A DNA stretch of 64,000 bases, from assembly GCA_018241505.1 (NCBI GenBank), contig JAFEDS010000016.1, forward strand, positions 744,001 through 808,000, given 5' to 3'. The stretch is from Pseudomonadota bacterium. Lineage in GTDB: Bacteria > Pseudomonadota > Gammaproteobacteria > Steroidobacterales > Steroidobacteraceae. Below the pieces are notes generated by a model. That model was not told where the DNA came from and ran no database searches. It saw nothing but the letters and a program-made list of their open reading frames with translations. Each line of letters opens with the position of its first letter. Within the stretch, counting starts at the first letter, position 1. Shown here one piece after another: positions 1-8,076 of this stretch. The position numbers and the translations under genes are program-made.

Positions 1-287
1 GGGAACTCAACTTCCGCATCATCCTCGGTGCGCATCTCCGAGAAGAAGCGCCAACGCCGGCGATAACGCGACAGGTGATTCAGAGTCAGCCGGGTGGTCA
101 CTGTCTTGAGCCAGCCGCCAGCGGTTGGACTGGTGCGCAGAGTGGGAAAGTTTTCATACGCCTTGATGAAAACCTCCTGCGCGATGTCTTCCGCCTGCGC
201 ATCGTTGCCCGTGAGGCGCACGGCAGTCGAGAAGACCATGTCCTGATAGGAATGCATAAATGTCGCGAATTCGGCCTGGTTTTCCAC
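1..287 (-). CDS. ECF-type RNA polymerase sigma factor, partial (N-terminal part)
   Basis: Reading leftward from a GTG at 285-287, the frame stays open to the window edge and encodes about 95 residues of a sigma-70 region 2. Visible are the segment YQDMVFSTAVRLTGNDAQAE, then DIAQEVFIKAYENF, then GGWLKTVTTRLTLNHLSRYR, the usual core-binding and -10 recognition helices of ECF (RpoE-like) factors. Region 4 lies outside the window. No ATG, GTG or TTG occurs in the roughly 45 bases upstream in this frame, so the GTG is the most likely start, although I see no strong ribosome site. It follows the MFS gene in the same direction with a 51-base gap, so the two may be cotranscribed. The cognate anti-sigma factor is not visible. 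Confidence 0.85.
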   Translation of the reverse strand, partial: MENQAEFATFMHSYQDMVFSTAVRLTGNDAQAEDIAQEVFIKAYENFPTLRTSPTAGGWLKTVTTRLTLNHLSRYRRRWRFFSEMRTEDDAEVEF

Positions 288-338
288 TGGCGTACTTGCG
301 TTTGTACGTAGAACACCGCTCGGCGGAAAAAGTCGCAA

Positions 339-1559
339 TTATTTTTGGAGCTCGGCCCCCTGCACAATCTGCCCCGTCATCCCCTGCGGCTGGGCGGTAA
401 TAAACGGCCCCTTCTGCGCCGCCGGAGTGGCACTGCGACGCAACTTGCGCCACAGGTCATAAATCGTCAGGGCGCCCGTCAGAATGGCGAGCGTCTCAAA
501 GTACGACTGCGGCCCAAACGCGGCCATCAGACTGCCGGCCAGTATCGGCGCAATCGCCGCCGCCGTTCCATTCAATGACAACAACGCACTGCTCGCGGCA
601 ATCATTTGTCCGGGCTCCAGCTTGTCGTTCACGTGGGAAACCGCCAGGGAATACAACGTCAACACGAACGCACTGAACGCTCCCGCCATCGTCAGGAACA
701 GGAAATGAGGCATATGCGGGAAGACTACTATGCTGCCCGCGGAGAACGTCGCAATCGTACAGACGATGGCGATCACGGTCCGACGGTCCATGCGATCCGA
801 TAGTCGGCCCATGGGGTACTGAGTCAGTGTTCCGCAGAGAATACTGACCGCCATGAACTCGGCAACGCCCGCGGTATCGAGGCCGCTCAGGCGCGCATAG
901 ACAGGTCCCATCGCGAAGATCGTTGAGCTGATCATTCCGGACACCGTCACTGCGACCACACCCAGGGGCGAATTCTTATAAAGGTCCCGGTACCGCACCT
1001 TCATCGGCACATGCGTCTCGGGTGAATGGTGCGAAGACAGGACGATCGGGATCATCGCCAGCGAGATCAGCACCGAGACCAGCATGAAGGGTGTGGCAGT
1101 GCTGGGATCGGCCAGATTGAGCAGAAATTGCGCAGACCCCAGACCTACATAGAGTACGAGCATGTACGTGGCGAGCAGTGTTCCACGATTGGAACGACTT
1201 GCTCCGGCGTTGAGCCAGCTTTCGGCCACCACATAAATGCCCGCAAAGCACACGCCCGAGACCAATCGCATAACGGCCCAGAGAGGGGCATTTACGAATG
1301 AACCCTGCACCAGGATGGTGGCCGAGGCGACTGCCGCGAGGGCCGCAAATACCCGGATATGCCCCACTTTGCGCACCAATCGGGGTGCGCCGAAGGTACC
1401 CAATAGGTACCCTACGTAGTAACAGGACATGATGGCACCAGTGACAGGTGCCGGAATTCCTTCGAGCGTGGCACGGAGGCCGAGTAGCGTGCCCTGCAGG
1501 CCGGCGCCCAGCATAAGGACGCCCATGCCCAGCAATAAGGGCCACACGGTGGAGATCAT
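339..1559 (-). CDS. MFS transporter, YcaD-like family
   Basis: The protein is about 406 residues with around twelve hydrophobic segments and the MFS loop signature GRLSDRMDRR between the two halves. Its first transmembrane stretch follows MISTVWPLLLGMGVLMLGAG, so the ATG at 1557-1559 is preferred. Longer frames reach 1760 but would run into the divergent formate dehydrogenase gene at 1690 and add a non-hydrophobic leader. The short N-terminus, the GLRATLEG segment and the SWLNAG motif resemble the YcaD group of putative exporters, whose substrates are unknown. It shares its promoter region with fdsA, including the AT-rich operator-like sequence, so it may be regulated with the oxalate/formate genes and could move a product or by-product of that pathway; that is inference. 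Confidence 0.8.
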   Translation of the reverse strand: MISTVWPLLLGMGVLMLGAGLQGTLLGLRATLEGIPAPVTGAIMSCYYVGYLLGTFGAPRLVRKVGHIRVFAALAAVASATILVQGSFVNAPLWAVMRLVSGVCFAGIYVVAESWLNAGASRSNRGTLLATYMLVLYVGLGSAQFLLNLADPSTATPFMLVSVLISLAMIPIVLSSHHSPETHVPMKVRYRDLYKNSPLGVVAVTVSGMISSTIFAMGPVYARLSGLDTAGVAEFMAVSILCGTLTQYPMGRLSDRMDRRTVIAIVCTIATFSAGSIVVFPHMPHFLFLTMAGAFSAFVLTLYSLAVSHVNDKLEPGQMIAASSALLSLNGTAAAIAPILAGSLMAAFGPQSYFETLAILTGALTIYDLWRKLRRSATPAAQKGPFITAQPQGMTGQIVQGAELQK

Positions 1560-1627
1560 GGTGGCTGAAATTGAGTCGCGTGCGGTTGGCCGGCGCGCAT
1601 CATATCCCGCCCATGGTTGGTAACGGT

Positions 1628-1669
1628 TTGAGTTGGCACACTTCTGAGTTAATATATTTGATATATCAG
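1628..1669. promoter_or_regulatory. Candidate fdsA promoter with AT-rich operator (site A)
   Basis: In a GC-rich region, the gap between the divergent MFS and fdsA genes holds a very AT-rich stretch. TTGAGT (1628-1633) and TAATAT (1650-1655), 16 bases apart, form a plausible sigma-70 promoter toward fdsA. TGATATATCA (1659-1668) is a perfect 10-base palindrome lying where transcription would begin. TAATATAT recurs upstream of sgaA and the GntR gene, and TGATATAYCAG recurs (inverted) upstream of the OxlT gene. I infer a binding site for the GntR regulator at 16129-16848. Confidence 0.5.
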
Positions 1670-1689
1670 AGTGCCAGGGTGGGACAGGC

Positions 1690-4542
1690 ATGATATCGAT
1701 CGACGAACAGGATCTGGGTACCCCTGCACGTGTGAGCGAAAAGCTCGTCACACTGACCATCGATGGTCAGGAAGTGACGGTGCCCGCCGGCACGTCCGTC
1801 ATGCGCGCTGCCGCGCTGGCGGGTACGAAGATTCCGAAGTTGTGTGCCACCGAGCAGCTCGAAGCGTTCGGCTCGTGCCGCCTCTGCCTCGTACAGATCG
1901 AGGGCATGAAGGGCCTGCCCGCCTCGTGCACCACCCTGGTCAGCCAGGGCATGAAGGTCACGACCCAGAATTCGAAGATTGCCGACGTCCGCCGTGGCGT
2001 GATGGAGTTGTACATCTCCGATCACCCCCTCGACTGCCTTACCTGCCCCGCCAACGGTCACTGCGAATTGCAGGATATGGCGGGTGCTGTTGGTTTGCGC
2101 GAAGTGCGGTACGGCTATCAGGGTGAGAATCACCTCAGCCTCGGCAAGGACACCAGCAATCCTTACTTCACCTACGATGCGAGCAAGTGCATCGTCTGCT
2201 CCCGTTGCGTGCGCGCTTGCGAAGAGCAACAGGGTACCTTTGCGCTCACCATCCAGGGCCGCGGCTTTGACTCGAAAGTCTCGCCGAGCCAGAACGACTC
2301 GTTCATGGACTCCGAGTGCGTGTCGTGCGGTGCCTGCGTGCAGGCTTGTCCGACCGCGACCCTGACCGAGAAGAGCATCATCGACAAGGGCCAGCCCGAG
2401 CACAGTGTTGTAACGACCTGCGCCTACTGCGGTGTCGGCTGTTCGTTCCGCGCCGAAATGAAGGGCGAGGAAGTCGTGCGTATGGTTCCCAACAAGGACG
2501 GCCATGCCAACCACGGCCACTCCTGTGTGAAAGGGCGGTTCGCGATCGGCTACGCCACTCACAAGGATCGCATCCTGAAGCCCATGATCCGGGCCAACAT
2601 CAGCGATCCATGGCGCGAGGTTTCCTGGCAGGAAGCCATCGGCTACGCGGCCGGCGAGTTCAAGCGCATCCAGGCGAAGTACGGCCGCGACTCCATCGGC
2701 GGCATCACCTCATCCCGCTGCAGCAACGAAGAAACCTATCTCGTCCAGAAGCTGATTCGCGCCGGCTTCGGCAACAACAACGTCGATACCTGCGCGCGCG
2801 TCTGCCACTCGCCCACCGGTTATGGCCTGAAGTCAACCATCGGTGAGTCGGCCGGCACCCAGGACTTCGACTCGGTCATGCAATCCGATGTGATCTTCGT
2901 CATCGGCGCCAACCCGACCGACGGCCACCCGGTGTTTGGTTCCGTCATGAAGCGGCGCCTGCGCCAGGGAGCGAAGCTGATTGTAGCGGACCCCCGCCGC
3001 ATCGATCTGGTCCGCAGCCCCCATATTGAAGCCAGGCACCACCTGAAGCTGTTCCCGGGAACCAACGTCGCCCTGCTCAACAGCATGGCGCACGTGATCG
3101 TCACCGAAGGCCTGGTGAAAGAGGAATACGTCCGCGAGCGCTGCGAAAAGGACGCCTTCGACAAATGGCGTGCGTTCGTTGCGCAGGAGCGCAACTCTCC
3201 CGAGGCAATGGAATCTGTCACCGGTGTGCCGGCGTCGGAGGTTCGTGCGGCCGCGCGGCTGTACGCCACCGCCGGCAACGGCGCCATCTACTACGGCCTG
3301 GGCGTCACGGAACACAGCCAGGGATCAACGGCGGTCATGGGTATCGCCAACCTGGCAATGGCCACGGGTAATGTCGGCCGCGAAGGTGTTGGGATCAATC
3401 CTCTGCGCGGTCAGAACAATGTGCAGGGCTCATGCGACATGGGCTCTTTTCCACACGAGTTCCCCGGCTATCGGCACGTGTCGGACGACAACGTTCGCCA
3501 CCTGTTTGAAACCAACTGGGGTGTGACTCTGCAGCAGGAGCCCGGCCTGCGCATCCCGAACATGTTTGAAGCGGCATTGGACGGCGAGTTCAAGGGCCTG
3601 TACCTCGAAGGCGAGGATATCGCGCAGTCGGACCCCAACACACAACACGTCACCGCCGCGCTGACTTCGATGGAATGCATCGTAGTGCAGGACTTGTTTC
3701 TGAACGAGACGGCGAAATTCGCTCACGTGTTTCTGCCGGGCTCCTCCTTCCTGGAGAAGGACGGAACGTTCATCAATGCGGAACGTCGAATCTCGCGCGT
3801 CCGCAAGGTCATGCGACCGAAGGCGGGATATGCGGACTGGGAGATCACCCAATTGCTGTCGAACGCAATGGGCTATCCCATGAACTACAAGCATCCGTCC
3901 GAGATCATGGACGAGATCGCGCTGCTGACGCCGACATTCACGCGCGTCAGCTACAAGCGAATCGACGAGATGGGCAGCATCCAGTGGCCGTGCAACGATG
4001 AGCATCCAAACGGAACACCGACCATGCACGTCGATCAGTTCGTGCGTGGCAAGGGCCGCTTCCTGGTCACGGAATACGTTCCGACGCGTGAGAAGGTCAA
4101 CGCGAAGTTCCCGTTGATCCTGACCACAGGCCGTATTCTGAGTCAGTACAACGTAGGTGCACAGACACGCCGTACCGACAACAACGTGTGGCACGATGAA
4201 GATCGCATCGAGATGCATCCTCACGACGCCGAGGAGCGCGGAATTGCGAACGACGACTGGGTCGGCGTTCGTAGCCGCGCCGGCGAGACTGTGCTGCGTG
4301 CGAAGGTGACTGACCGGGTTCAGCCCGGCGTCGTATACACAACCTTCCACTTCCCTGACTCGGGTGCGAATGTCATCACCACGGACAACTCGGATTGGGC
4401 AACCAACTGTCCCGAGTACAAGGTCACGGCAGTACAGGCGACACGAGTCAGCCAGCCCTCGGAGTGGCAGAAGCGGTTCCGCGATTTCTCCGGGCAGCAG
4501 GAAAGCCTGTTGAAAGCAGCGGAGACGGCGTCAGTCAAATGA
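1690..4542 (+). CDS. fdsA: Formate dehydrogenase alpha subunit (molybdopterin, FdsA/FdhF type)
   Basis: This 950-residue enzyme subunit oxidises formate to CO2 at a bis-molybdopterin centre in the cytoplasm. The N-terminus has a [2Fe-2S] ferredoxin domain (Cys52, 63, 66, 80), a His-Cys3 [4Fe-4S] site (His112, Cys116, 119, 125) and two ferredoxin clusters (Cys167/170/173/177 and 210/213/216/220). A further [4Fe-4S] site (Cys244, 247, 251, 279) leads into the molybdopterin oxidoreductase domains. The motif CARVCHSPT gives the expected metal-ligand Cys372 followed by His373, a pair typical of formate dehydrogenases. Length and layout match FdsA of soluble NAD-linked enzymes. fdsD overlaps its end, but the NADH-binding partners FdsG and FdsB are not in the window. 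Formate would come from formyl-CoA made by the oxalate genes downstream. Confidence 0.93.
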   Translation: MISIDEQDLGTPARVSEKLVTLTIDGQEVTVPAGTSVMRAAALAGTKIPKLCATEQLEAFGSCRLCLVQIEGMKGLPASCTTLVSQGMKVTTQNSKIADVRRGVMELYISDHPLDCLTCPANGHCELQDMAGAVGLREVRYGYQGENHLSLGKDTSNPYFTYDASKCIVCSRCVRACEEQQGTFALTIQGRGFDSKVSPSQNDSFMDSECVSCGACVQACPTATLTEKSIIDKGQPEHSVVTTCAYCGVGCSFRAEMKGEEVVRMVPNKDGHANHGHSCVKGRFAIGYATHKDRILKPMIRANISDPWREVSWQEAIGYAAGEFKRIQAKYGRDSIGGITSSRCSNEETYLVQKLIRAGFGNNNVDTCARVCHSPTGYGLKSTIGESAGTQDFDSVMQSDVIFVIGANPTDGHPVFGSVMKRRLRQGAKLIVADPRRIDLVRSPHIEARHHLKLFPGTNVALLNSMAHVIVTEGLVKEEYVRERCEKDAFDKWRAFVAQERNSPEAMESVTGVPASEVRAAARLYATAGNGAIYYGLGVTEHSQGSTAVMGIANLAMATGNVGREGVGINPLRGQNNVQGSCDMGSFPHEFPGYRHVSDDNVRHLFETNWGVTLQQEPGLRIPNMFEAALDGEFKGLYLEGEDIAQSDPNTQHVTAALTSMECIVVQDLFLNETAKFAHVFLPGSSFLEKDGTFINAERRISRVRKVMRPKAGYADWEITQLLSNAMGYPMNYKHPSEIMDEIALLTPTFTRVSYKRIDEMGSIQWPCNDEHPNGTPTMHVDQFVRGKGRFLVTEYVPTREKVNAKFPLILTTGRILSQYNVGAQTRRTDNNVWHDEDRIEMHPHDAEERGIANDDWVGVRSRAGETVLRAKVTDRVQPGVVYTTFHFPDSGANVITTDNSDWATNCPEYKVTAVQATRVSQPSEWQKRFRDFSGQQESLLKAAETASVK

Positions 4543-4802
4543 GCAGCAGCGAAGGCCCCGAGCAGATCGTCCGGATGGCGAACGACATTGGCAACTTCTT
4601 CCGCGCCGAGCCCGACCGCAAGGTGGCGCTGGATGGTATTTCCAATCACATCAACAAGTTCTGGACGCGCCGCATGCGCCAGCGAATTCTCGACTACGTC
4701 GCACAAGGGGGCAACGAGCTCGATGAGCTGCCGCTCGCGGCCATGAAGCAGGTCGTCGCCGCGCCGACGTCGGCGCAGCCTGCCGCGACGGCTGCGAAGT
4801 AG
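4539..4802 (+). CDS. fdsD: Formate dehydrogenase delta subunit (FdsD)
   Basis: This small protein of 87 residues starts with an ATG that overlaps the fdsA stop in an ATGA arrangement, which implies translational coupling. The sequence IVRMANDIGNFFRAEPDR, then ISNHINKFWTRRMRQRI, is the characteristic FdsD family pattern (MANQI..FF...P and H..FW.PRMR). FdsD is the small subunit of multimeric formate dehydrogenases and is associated with assembly or stability of the complex. The last 17 residues are alanine-rich and poorly conserved in type. A longer in-frame extension back to 4395 exists inside fdsA but has no support. No fdsC (sulfurtransferase chaperone) follows; the next gene converges from the other strand. 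Confidence 0.88.
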   Translation: MSSSEGPEQIVRMANDIGNFFRAEPDRKVALDGISNHINKFWTRRMRQRILDYVAQGGNELDELPLAAMKQVVAAPTSAQPAATAAK

Positions 4803-4820
4803 ACTCTCGGGGCGCTGCGG

Positions 4821-5765
4821 TTAGGCGGGGCGCGAGTCGGCTGCCAGACTCCGTACATGCGCCACCGCGCTTCGGCCCAGGGCCGACAGGTTGTAACCCC
4901 CCTCCAACATCGACACGATGCGGTGATTTGCATGCTTCGCCGCAACCGCCATCAGCTCGCGCGTCATGAACTCGTAGTCCGACTCCACGAGCGCGAGCCC
5001 GCCCAGAGTGTCCTCGCGGTGCGCGTCGAACCCCGCTGAAATCAACACCAGCTCCGGTTTGAACTTTTCCAGCGCCGGCGCCCAGTCGTTCTCAAACGCC
5101 TTGCGAACTGCCCTGCCGTCGCTGCCCGCGGAAAACGGGACATTGATCATGTTGGGAGCCGGATGCTGCGTGCCGCTCCCCGGATAGAACGGATGCTGAA
5201 AGAAGCTGACCATCAGGACCTTGTCCTGCCACTGCGGCTTGCTGAACATGTCCTCGGTGCCGTTGCCGTGGTGCACATCAAAATCGACTATGGCCACTCG
5301 CTTCACACCCATCTTCTGTATGGCGAACGCCGCGGCAACACCAATGTTGTTGAAAAGGCAAAAGCCCATCGGGCGGCCGGTCGTAGCGTGATGACCACAC
5401 GGCCGGACCGCGCAAAACGCATTGGCTGCGCGTCCCGACATGACCTCATCGACCGCCATGACACCGGCGCCTGCGGCCCGCCTCGCGGCGGACAGCGTGT
5501 AAGGATTCATGGAGGTGTCGGGATCCAACTGCACGTACCCTTCTGTCGGAGCGTGCTCGAAAATCAGGTCGACGTAGGCTTCGGCGTGCACACGCTTCAG
5601 ATCCTCGGGCGCGGCCAGGGGCGCCTCGAGGACCCGCAGTTGCTCCAGCAGGCCGGACGACTTCATGTGGTCGTTGACCGCCCTCAGGCGATCCGGACAT
5701 TCCGGGTGACCCACACCCATTTCGTGTTTCAGGCAATCGGTATGGGTGATATAGGCAGTCGTCAT
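4821..5765 (-). CDS. Histone deacetylase superfamily amidohydrolase
   Basis: The 314-residue protein belongs to the arginase/deacetylase fold that hydrolyses acetylated amines with a catalytic zinc. It shows GHPECPDRL near residue 20, the RPCGHHA motif (His125-His126), the zinc-binding DFDVHHGNGT (Asp163, His165) and the later SAGFDAH aspartate, followed by LEGGYN, all characteristic of bacterial class II-type deacetylases and acetylpolyamine amidohydrolases. The ATG at 5763-5765 starts MTTAYITHTDC; a longer frame to 5831 adds an unlikely leader. It converges with fdsD and diverges from sgaA, sharing the 5766-5920 promoter region with its inverted repeat. Its role in an oxalate/formate island is unknown; a deacetylase acting on lysine-acetylated CoA enzymes or on a small acyl-amide is possible. 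Confidence 0.88.
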   Translation of the reverse strand: MTTAYITHTDCLKHEMGVGHPECPDRLRAVNDHMKSSGLLEQLRVLEAPLAAPEDLKRVHAEAYVDLIFEHAPTEGYVQLDPDTSMNPYTLSAARRAAGAGVMAVDEVMSGRAANAFCAVRPCGHHATTGRPMGFCLFNNIGVAAAFAIQKMGVKRVAIVDFDVHHGNGTEDMFSKPQWQDKVLMVSFFQHPFYPGSGTQHPAPNMINVPFSAGSDGRAVRKAFENDWAPALEKFKPELVLISAGFDAHREDTLGGLALVESDYEFMTRELMAVAAKHANHRIVSMLEGGYNLSALGRSAVAHVRSLAADSRPA

Positions 5766-5863
5766 GGTGATTCCCTCATAACTCGCTCCGAGCCTCCGCA
5801 CATTGTGTACCGCTGGCGATGCATCCCGCATCGCAGCGTCACTCCCCGCTCCAATTATATGTA

Positions 5864-5897
5864 CTCATACTGATATCTAATATATGTTCAGTATGAG
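5864..5897. promoter_or_regulatory. Inverted repeat with AT-rich core, candidate operator (site B)
   Basis: CTCATACTGA (5864-5873) and TCAGTATGAG (5888-5897) form a perfect 10-base inverted repeat around a 14-base AT-rich centre. The centre contains CTAATATAT (5877-5885), the same nine bases found upstream of the GntR gene at 15877-15885. It lies between the deacetylase gene and sgaA. A long dyad like this suits a dimeric repressor or activator, most simply the GntR/FCD protein of the same island. Confidence 0.55.
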
Positions 5898-5920
5898 AGC
5901 GCTTACATGGGGGATTTACT

Positions 5921-7129
5921 ATGGCTGGCCGCAACTTCCTGTTCGTTCCCGGACCGACGAATGTCCCTGATCGCGTGCTGCGCGCAATGGCGGTTCCGAT
6001 GGAGGATCACCGGTCGCCGATTTTTCCCGAGCTGACCCGGACAGTCCTGGCCGGGCTCAAGCCCGTCTTCAAAACCACGGCCGCTACACCCATCCTGTTC
6101 CCGTCGTCGGGAACTGGCTGCTGGGAAGCCGCCCTGACGAACTGCCTGAATTTGGGAGACAAGGTGCTCGTTGCACGCTTCGGCCAGTTCAGCCACCTGT
6201 GGGTGGATATGTGCCAGCGCCTGGGATTCGAGGTCGAGGTCCTCGAAACGCCCTGGGGCGAAGGCGCGCCACCGGAACGATACCTAACCTCACTGGCCGC
6301 CGACAAACAGCACAAAATCAAAGCGGTGTTGGTGTGCCAAAACGAGACAGCTACGGGCGTCACCAGCGACGTGGCAGCCATCCGCAAGGCTCTGGATAGC
6401 GCGAAGCACCCTGCCCTGCTGTTTGTGGACTCCGTCAGTGCCCTCGCCAGTATCGACTTCCGTATGGACGAATGGGGCGTCGATGTATGCGTCAGCGGCT
6501 CGCAGAAAGGCCTGATGTTACCTGCAGGGCTGGGGGTCACTTGCGTCAGCCAGAAGGCGCTGGAGGCGTCGAAGACCGCCAAAGCCCCGCGCTGTTATTT
6601 CGACTACGCCGCTATGGTGAACGCCAACGCGCAAGGGTTTTTCCCCTACACGCCTTCAGTGCCGATGATGTACGGACTGAAGGAATCGCTTGCCTTGATC
6701 GCCGAGGAAGGCCTCGAGAATATATTCGCGCGGCATGCTCATCTCGCTCGTGGCGTGCGGGCAGCGGTGTTCGAAGGATGGGGATTGAAGCTGTGTGCCA
6801 CGGAACCGAGGTGGTACTCCGATACCGTATCCGCAATCATGGTCCCCGACGGTATCAATGGCGCCGAAGTGATCTCCAGGGCATTCAAGCGCTATAACCT
6901 TGCGCTGGGTGCGGGATTGTCGAAAGTCGCTGGTAAACTGTTCCGCATCGGCCACCTGGGCGATCTGAACGAGCTGATGTTGCTCGGCGCGATCGCCGGT
7001 GCCGAAATGGCAATGCTCGATGTAGGTGTCAAAGTCGAGCCGGGCAGCGGCGTGGCCGCCGCCCAGAAATTCTGGCGTAACCATGCGCCGGCGAACGCGG
7101 CCGGCGCGAAGGCAAGTAAAGCAGCATGA
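5921..7129 (+). CDS. sgaA: Serine-glyoxylate aminotransferase
   Basis: A PLP-dependent class V aminotransferase of 402 residues. In the serine cycle it transfers the amino group of serine to glyoxylate, giving hydroxypyruvate and glycine. The N-terminus NFLFVPGPTNVPDRVLRAM is typical of the SgaA/alanine-glyoxylate group. Asp170 in LFVDSVSALA should hold the pyridine nitrogen, and Lys196 in SGSQKGLMLPAG is the expected PLP Schiff-base residue. It starts at an ATG after GGGGG at 5910-5914 and overlaps hprA by four bases (ATGA), so the two consecutive enzymes of glyoxylate assimilation are translationally coupled. The upstream inverted repeat suggests regulation with the rest of the island. Substrate choice (serine versus alanine) is inferred from the hprA partner. 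Confidence 0.92.
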   Translation: MAGRNFLFVPGPTNVPDRVLRAMAVPMEDHRSPIFPELTRTVLAGLKPVFKTTAATPILFPSSGTGCWEAALTNCLNLGDKVLVARFGQFSHLWVDMCQRLGFEVEVLETPWGEGAPPERYLTSLAADKQHKIKAVLVCQNETATGVTSDVAAIRKALDSAKHPALLFVDSVSALASIDFRMDEWGVDVCVSGSQKGLMLPAGLGVTCVSQKALEASKTAKAPRCYFDYAAMVNANAQGFFPYTPSVPMMYGLKESLALIAEEGLENIFARHAHLARGVRAAVFEGWGLKLCATEPRWYSDTVSAIMVPDGINGAEVISRAFKRYNLALGAGLSKVAGKLFRIGHLGDLNELMLLGAIAGAEMAMLDVGVKVEPGSGVAAAQKFWRNHAPANAAGAKASKAA

Positions 7130-8076
7130 CGCAGCGAGTCGTTTTCCTCGACCGCGATTCTCTCAAGGCGAAGGTCCGTAAGCCCTCGTGCGCCACGGAC
7201 TACATTGAGTTCGCAAAGACCTCTGTCGAGGAAATCGTGCCGCGTCTGAAGGACGCGACCGTCGCGATTATCAACAAGGTGCCGCTGCGTGCCGACACGT
7301 TGAAGCAGTTGCCGAAGCTGAAGATGATTGCGGTCGCGGCAACCGGCTACGACGTTGTTGATGTGCCGTATTGCAAGGAGCACGGCATTGCCGTTGCGAA
7401 CATCCGCAACTACGCCATCCACACCGTGCCGGAACACACATTCGCGCTGATCCTGGCGTTGCGCAGAAACATCCTGGCCTACCGGCAGGATGTTGAAAAA
7501 GGGGTCTGGCAGAAGTCCGACCAGTTTTGCTTCTTCACCCACGACATCGGCGACCTGCACGGCTCTACGCTGGGCATCATCGGCGAAGGGGCGATCGGCC
7601 AGGGTACCGCGGCAATCGGCCGTGCCTTCGGCATGCGCGTGTTATTTGCCGATCACGCGCCGCCAAAGGCTGAGGGTGTGACCTTCACTCCGTTGGAACA
7701 GGTGCTCGCCCAATCCGACGTGATTTCGCTTCATATGCCGCTGACAGCCACGACCCGCAACCTGATCGACATGAGCGCTTTTCGCAAAATGAAGCGCAAT
7801 GCGCTGCTGGTCAACACCGCACGCGGCGGGTTGGTCGATGAAGCGGCGTTGATCCAGGCGCTCGACGAGGGGTTGATTGCGGGCGCCGGATTCGATGTGC
7901 TCACCGTGGAACCGCCGCGCGACGGCCATCCGTTGTTGGATGTCCGGCGCCCCAATTTTATTCTCACCCCGCACGTCGCATGGGCATCAGACGGTGCGAT
8001 GCAATTCCTGGCCGATCAGCTCATAGACAACATCGAAGCCTGGTGCGCCGGCAAACCGCAACACCTGGTCAGTTAG
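7126..8076 (+). CDS. hprA: Hydroxypyruvate reductase / D-2-hydroxyacid dehydrogenase
   Basis: This 316-residue protein is an NAD(P)-dependent D-2-hydroxyacid dehydrogenase. The Rossmann motif G-E-G-A-I-G is at residues 153-158. The catalytic triad is present as Arg233 (NTARGGLVDE), Glu262 (TVEPP) and His283 (TPHVAWAS). The TPHVAWAS ending and ATGYD segment are as in glycerate/hydroxypyruvate reductases such as HprA. Coupled to sgaA by ATGA overlap, it most likely reduces hydroxypyruvate to D-glycerate, the step that brings glyoxylate carbon into glycolytic intermediates after phosphorylation; no glycerate kinase gene is in the window. It converges with panE2, and the two stop codons overlap by four bases, leaving no room for a terminator. 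Confidence 0.9.
   Translation: MTQRVVFLDRDSLKAKVRKPSCATDYIEFAKTSVEEIVPRLKDATVAIINKVPLRADTLKQLPKLKMIAVAATGYDVVDVPYCKEHGIAVANIRNYAIHTVPEHTFALILALRRNILAYRQDVEKGVWQKSDQFCFFTHDIGDLHGSTLGIIGEGAIGQGTAAIGRAFGMRVLFADHAPPKAEGVTFTPLEQVLAQSDVISLHMPLTATTRNLIDMSAFRKMKRNALLVNTARGGLVDEAALIQALDEGLIAGAGFDVLTVEPPRDGHPLLDVRRPNFILTPHVAWASDGAMQFLADQLIDNIEAWCAGKPQHLVS

Noticed and set aside
1635-1651. TGGCAC resembling the -24 half of a sigma-54 promoter upstream of fdsA
   Set aside because: The -12 half should contain TTGC at the right distance; the bases there are TGAG, so the essential GC is missing.
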